Shown piece after piece: positions 61,038-64,000 of a DNA stretch of 64,000 nt. The DNA comes from Streptomyces sp. NBC_01669 (GTDB taxonomy: Bacteria; Actinomycetota; Actinomycetes; Streptomycetales; Streptomycetaceae). Where the stretch lies: assembly GCF_026339735.1 (NCBI RefSeq), contig NZ_JAPEQG010000001.1:7749001-7813000 (forward strand), read 5' to 3'. The translations under genes were made by a program, and so were the position numbers. The number at the start of each line of letters is the position of its first letter. The stretch's first letter is position 1. Under the pieces are notes generated by a model. The model ran no database searches. It saw only the letters and a list, made by a program, of their open reading frames with translations, and was not told the origin of the DNA.

Positions 61038-62751
61038 GCTCAACCGCGCCGTGTACGCCGATCTGTTCGGGCCCACCACCGGCGACCGCATCCGGCTCGC
61101 CGACACCGATCTGCTCGTCGAGGTCGAGGAGGACCGCTCCGGCGGTCCCGGACTCGCGGGCGACGAGGCGGTGTTCGGCGGCGGCAAGGTGATCCGCGAG
61201 TCGATGGGCCAGGCGCGCACCACCCGCGCCGAAGGAGCCCCCGACACCGTCATCACCGGTGCCGTCATCATCGACCACTGGGGCATCGTCAAGGCGGACA
61301 TCGGCATCCGCGACGGCCGGATCACCGGGATCGGCAAGGCCGGCAACCCGGACACGATGGACGGCGTCCACCCCGACCTCGTCATCGGCCCCGAAACCGA
61401 AATCATCGCCGGCAACGGCAAGTTCGTGACGGCCGGCGCCATTGACGCCCATGTCCACTTCATCTCGCCGACCATCGTCGACCAGGCGCTCTCCGCCGGT
61501 GTCACCACGCTCGTCGGCGGCGGCACCGGACCGGCCGAAGGCACGAAGGCGACCACGGTCACTCCGGGAGCCTGGCACCTGGCCCGGATGTTCGAGTCGC
61601 TGGAGACCTACCCCGTCAACATCGGGCTGCTCGGCAAGGGCAACACGATGTCCGGCGACGCCATGCGGGCCCAACTGCGCGGCGGCGCACTCGGATTCAA
61701 AATTCATGAGGACTGGGGGGCCACCCCGGCCGTCATCGACGCCTGCCTGAAGGTGTGCGAGGAGAGCGGCGCGCAGCTCGCCATCCACACGGACACCCTC
61801 AATGAGGCCGGATTCGTCGCCGACACCCTCGCCGCGATCGCCGGGCGCTCCATCCACGCGTACCACACCGAAGGCGCCGGCGGCGGGCATGCCCCGGACA
61901 TCATCACCGTGGTCTCCGAGCCGTACGTCCTGCCGAGCTCCACCAATCCGACCCGGCCGCACACCGTCAACACCATCGAGGAACACCTCGACATGCTGAT
62001 GGTCTGCCACCATCTCAACCCCGCCGTGCCGGAGGACCTGGCGTTCGCCGAATCGCGGATCCGGCCGTCCACCATCGCGGCCGAGGACATCCTCCACGAC
62101 CTCGGGGCGATCTCGATCATTTCCTCCGACGCCCAGGCGATGGGCCGCGTGGGCGAGGTCGTCCTGCGCACCTGGCAGACCGCCCATGTGATGAAGAAGC
62201 GCCGTGGCCCGCTGCCCGGCGACGGTCGGGCCGACAATCACCGGGTCCGTCGCTATGTCGCCAAATACACCATCAATCCGGCTGTCGCCCAGGGCCTCGA
62301 CCAGGAGATCGGCTCCGTCGAGACAGGCAAACTCGCCGACCTGGTGCTCTGGGAGCCGGCGTTCTTCGGAGTCAAACCGCAGACCGTCATCAAGGGCGGA
62401 CAGATCGCGTACGCGCAGATGGGCGACGCCAACGCATCCATCCCCACCCCGCAGCCGGTCATGCCCAGGCCCATGTTCGGCGCACTCGGCCGGGCGCCCG
62501 CCGCGAACTCGTTCAACTTCGTCGCGAGCGCGGCCATCGAGGACGGGCTGCCCGAACGCCTCGGACTCGGCAAGAGGTTCGTACCGATCACCAGTACCCG
62601 TGGCGTGACCAAGGCGGACATGCGGGAGAACGACGCCCTGCCGCGCGTCCACGTCGACCCGGACAGCTTCGCCGTCACCATCGACGACGAACCGGTCGAA
62701 CCCGCGCCCGCCGCCGAACTCCCCATGGCCCAACGCTATTTCCTCTTCTGA
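61030..62751 (+). CDS. ureC: Urease subunit alpha
   Basis: A 573-residue catalytic subunit that hydrolyses urea to ammonia and carbamate. Ni ligands: HVHFIS, the carbamylated lysine in LGFKIHEDWGA, HTDTLNE, the flap/His region YHTEGAGGGHAPDI, CHHLN and SSDAQAMGR. All catalytic residues are present. ATG at 61030 is preceded by GGAGGTG. Third gene of the operon. Confidence 0.97.
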   Translation: MAELNRAVYADLFGPTTGDRIRLADTDLLVEVEEDRSGGPGLAGDEAVFGGGKVIRESMGQARTTRAEGAPDTVITGAVIIDHWGIVKADIGIRDGRITGIGKAGNPDTMDGVHPDLVIGPETEIIAGNGKFVTAGAIDAHVHFISPTIVDQALSAGVTTLVGGGTGPAEGTKATTVTPGAWHLARMFESLETYPVNIGLLGKGNTMSGDAMRAQLRGGALGFKIHEDWGATPAVIDACLKVCEESGAQLAIHTDTLNEAGFVADTLAAIAGRSIHAYHTEGAGGGHAPDIITVVSEPYVLPSSTNPTRPHTVNTIEEHLDMLMVCHHLNPAVPEDLAFAESRIRPSTIAAEDILHDLGAISIISSDAQAMGRVGEVVLRTWQTAHVMKKRRGPLPGDGRADNHRVRRYVAKYTINPAVAQGLDQEIGSVETGKLADLVLWEPAFFGVKPQTVIKGGQIAYAQMGDANASIPTPQPVMPRPMFGALGRAPAANSFNFVASAAIEDGLPERLGLGKRFVPITSTRGVTKADMRENDALPRVHVDPDSFAVTIDDEPVEPAPAAELPMAQRYFLF

Positions 62752-62764
62752 GACAGGGCATGTG

Positions 62765-63427
62765 ATGAGCCGCGCAGCTCTGCTCGTCCTCGCCGACGGC
62801 CGGTTCCCCGCCGGTGGCCACGCCCACTCGGGTGGCGCCGAACCGGCCGTCGAGGCAGGACGCATCCGTAACGCCGAGGACCTGGCCGCCTTCTGCCGGG
62901 GCCGCCTGCACACCACCGGACTCACCACCGCGGCACTCGCCGCGGCGGCCGCCCACGGCCTCGACCCGCTCGCCCTCGACGAGGCCGCCGACGCGCGCAC
63001 CCCGTCGCCCGCCCTGCGGGCGGTCGCGCGCAAGCTCGGCCGTCAGCTGATGCGGGCCGCCCGCGCCACCTGGCCCAGCCCCGAACTCGCCGCGCTCGCC
63101 CAGGCCCGCCCGCGCGGCGCCCACCAGCCCGTGGTGCTCGGCCTCACCGCACGTGCGGCGGGGCTCGGGCCCGAGGACGCGGCGCACTGCGTGGCGTACG
63201 AGACGGTCAGCGGACCGGCCACCGCGGTGGTCCGGCTGCTCTCCCTGAACCCCTTCGAGGCCACCGCTGTCCTCGCCCGCCTGGCACCCGAACTCGACCG
63301 GGTCGCCGAACAGGCCGCCGTCGCAGCACGGAGCGGCATCGACGCGCTGCCCGCCGCATCGGCGCCGCTGCTCGACATCACCGCGGAGGCCCACGCCGCG
63401 TGGCCGGTCCGCCTGTTCGCCTCGTAG
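62765..63427 (+). CDS. ureF: Urease accessory protein UreF
   Basis: A 220-residue helical chaperone (LLVLADGRFPAGGHAHSGGAE, then LGRQLMRAARATWP; GAHQPVVLGLTARAAGL) that forms the UreF-UreH-UreG complex and gates nickel delivery. ATG at 62765, 13 bases after ureC. No ureE lies between ureC and ureF, as in other Streptomyces urease operons. Confidence 0.94.
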   Translation: MSRAALLVLADGRFPAGGHAHSGGAEPAVEAGRIRNAEDLAAFCRGRLHTTGLTTAALAAAAAHGLDPLALDEAADARTPSPALRAVARKLGRQLMRAARATWPSPELAALAQARPRGAHQPVVLGLTARAAGLGPEDAAHCVAYETVSGPATAVVRLLSLNPFEATAVLARLAPELDRVAEQAAVAARSGIDALPAASAPLLDITAEAHAAWPVRLFAS

Positions 63428-63464
63428 AACCACACGCACCACACCCCACCAGGAGCCGCACCCC

Positions 63465-64000
<536 letters not shown>

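Overview
The window is high-GC actinobacterial chromosome and almost certainly Streptomyces. The coding sequence has a very strong G/C bias at third codon positions. The gene families are typical of the genus: XRE/DUF397/anti-sigma-type ATPase modules, ROK, MocR and ECF41 regulators, F420-dependent oxidoreductases, FG-GAP amidases and actinobacterial BioB. By eye I found TTA leucine codons in only two genes, both in one regulatory module (53.0-53.9 kb). Everything looks like ordinary chromosomal core or near-core DNA. I saw no insertion sequence, integrase, attachment site, CRISPR array, rRNA or tRNA.

Layout, 0-13 kb: a CoA-binding protein cut by the left edge, a YigZ/IMPACT protein, and sbcD-sbcC (TTG starts, overlapping). 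Next come two Lrp-family regulators, each divergent from a metabolic gene (a rhodanese; a PLP trans-sulfuration enzyme). Between them lie an ATP-grasp protein and a DUF885 protein, and after them a membrane-ACT-GNAT fusion. 13-22 kb: a two-gene operon of a SWIM zinc-finger protein and a DUF6493 protein, a Tat-exported PhoD phosphatase, a divergent MocR/EamA pair and an alpha/beta hydrolase. 22-33 kb: an ECF41 sigma factor, a GntR/UTRA regulator with palindromic sites upstream, a ROK regulator, a NarL-type two-component system divergent from an ABC exporter, a mismatch glycosylase, purB and an APC permease.

33-48 kb: a cell-wall cluster in which an FG-GAP amidase is divergent from an L,D-transpeptidase lipoprotein. 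It is followed by an ECF sigma factor overlapping a one-TM extracytoplasmic protein, a glycosyltransferase, a probably frameshifted small gene, an SGNH hydrolase, a CNNM/CorC pair, an acetyltransferase, an F420 oxidoreductase, an RHH antitoxin with a Fic-fold partner whose FIC motif is degenerate, and a methyltransferase. 48-53 kb: a complete biotin ring-assembly set, with bioB-bioA-bioD divergent from bioF. 53-60 kb: the XRE/DUF397/ATPase module, a LysR/LysE pair, an NlpC/P60 hydrolase behind a c-di-AMP (ydaO) riboswitch, a ClpP paralogue whose catalytic His position is Gln and which is divergent from an orphan Phd antitoxin, and a broken membrane gene beside a TetR repressor. 60-64 kb: the urease operon ureABCFG, cut by the right edge within ureG.

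The most unusual points are the ClpP(His-to-Gln)/orphan-Phd divergon, the SWIM-DUF6493 pair without the usual AAA/VWA partners, the degenerate Fic toxin, the two TTA-bearing genes in one regulatory module, and several perfect palindromes in divergent promoters.
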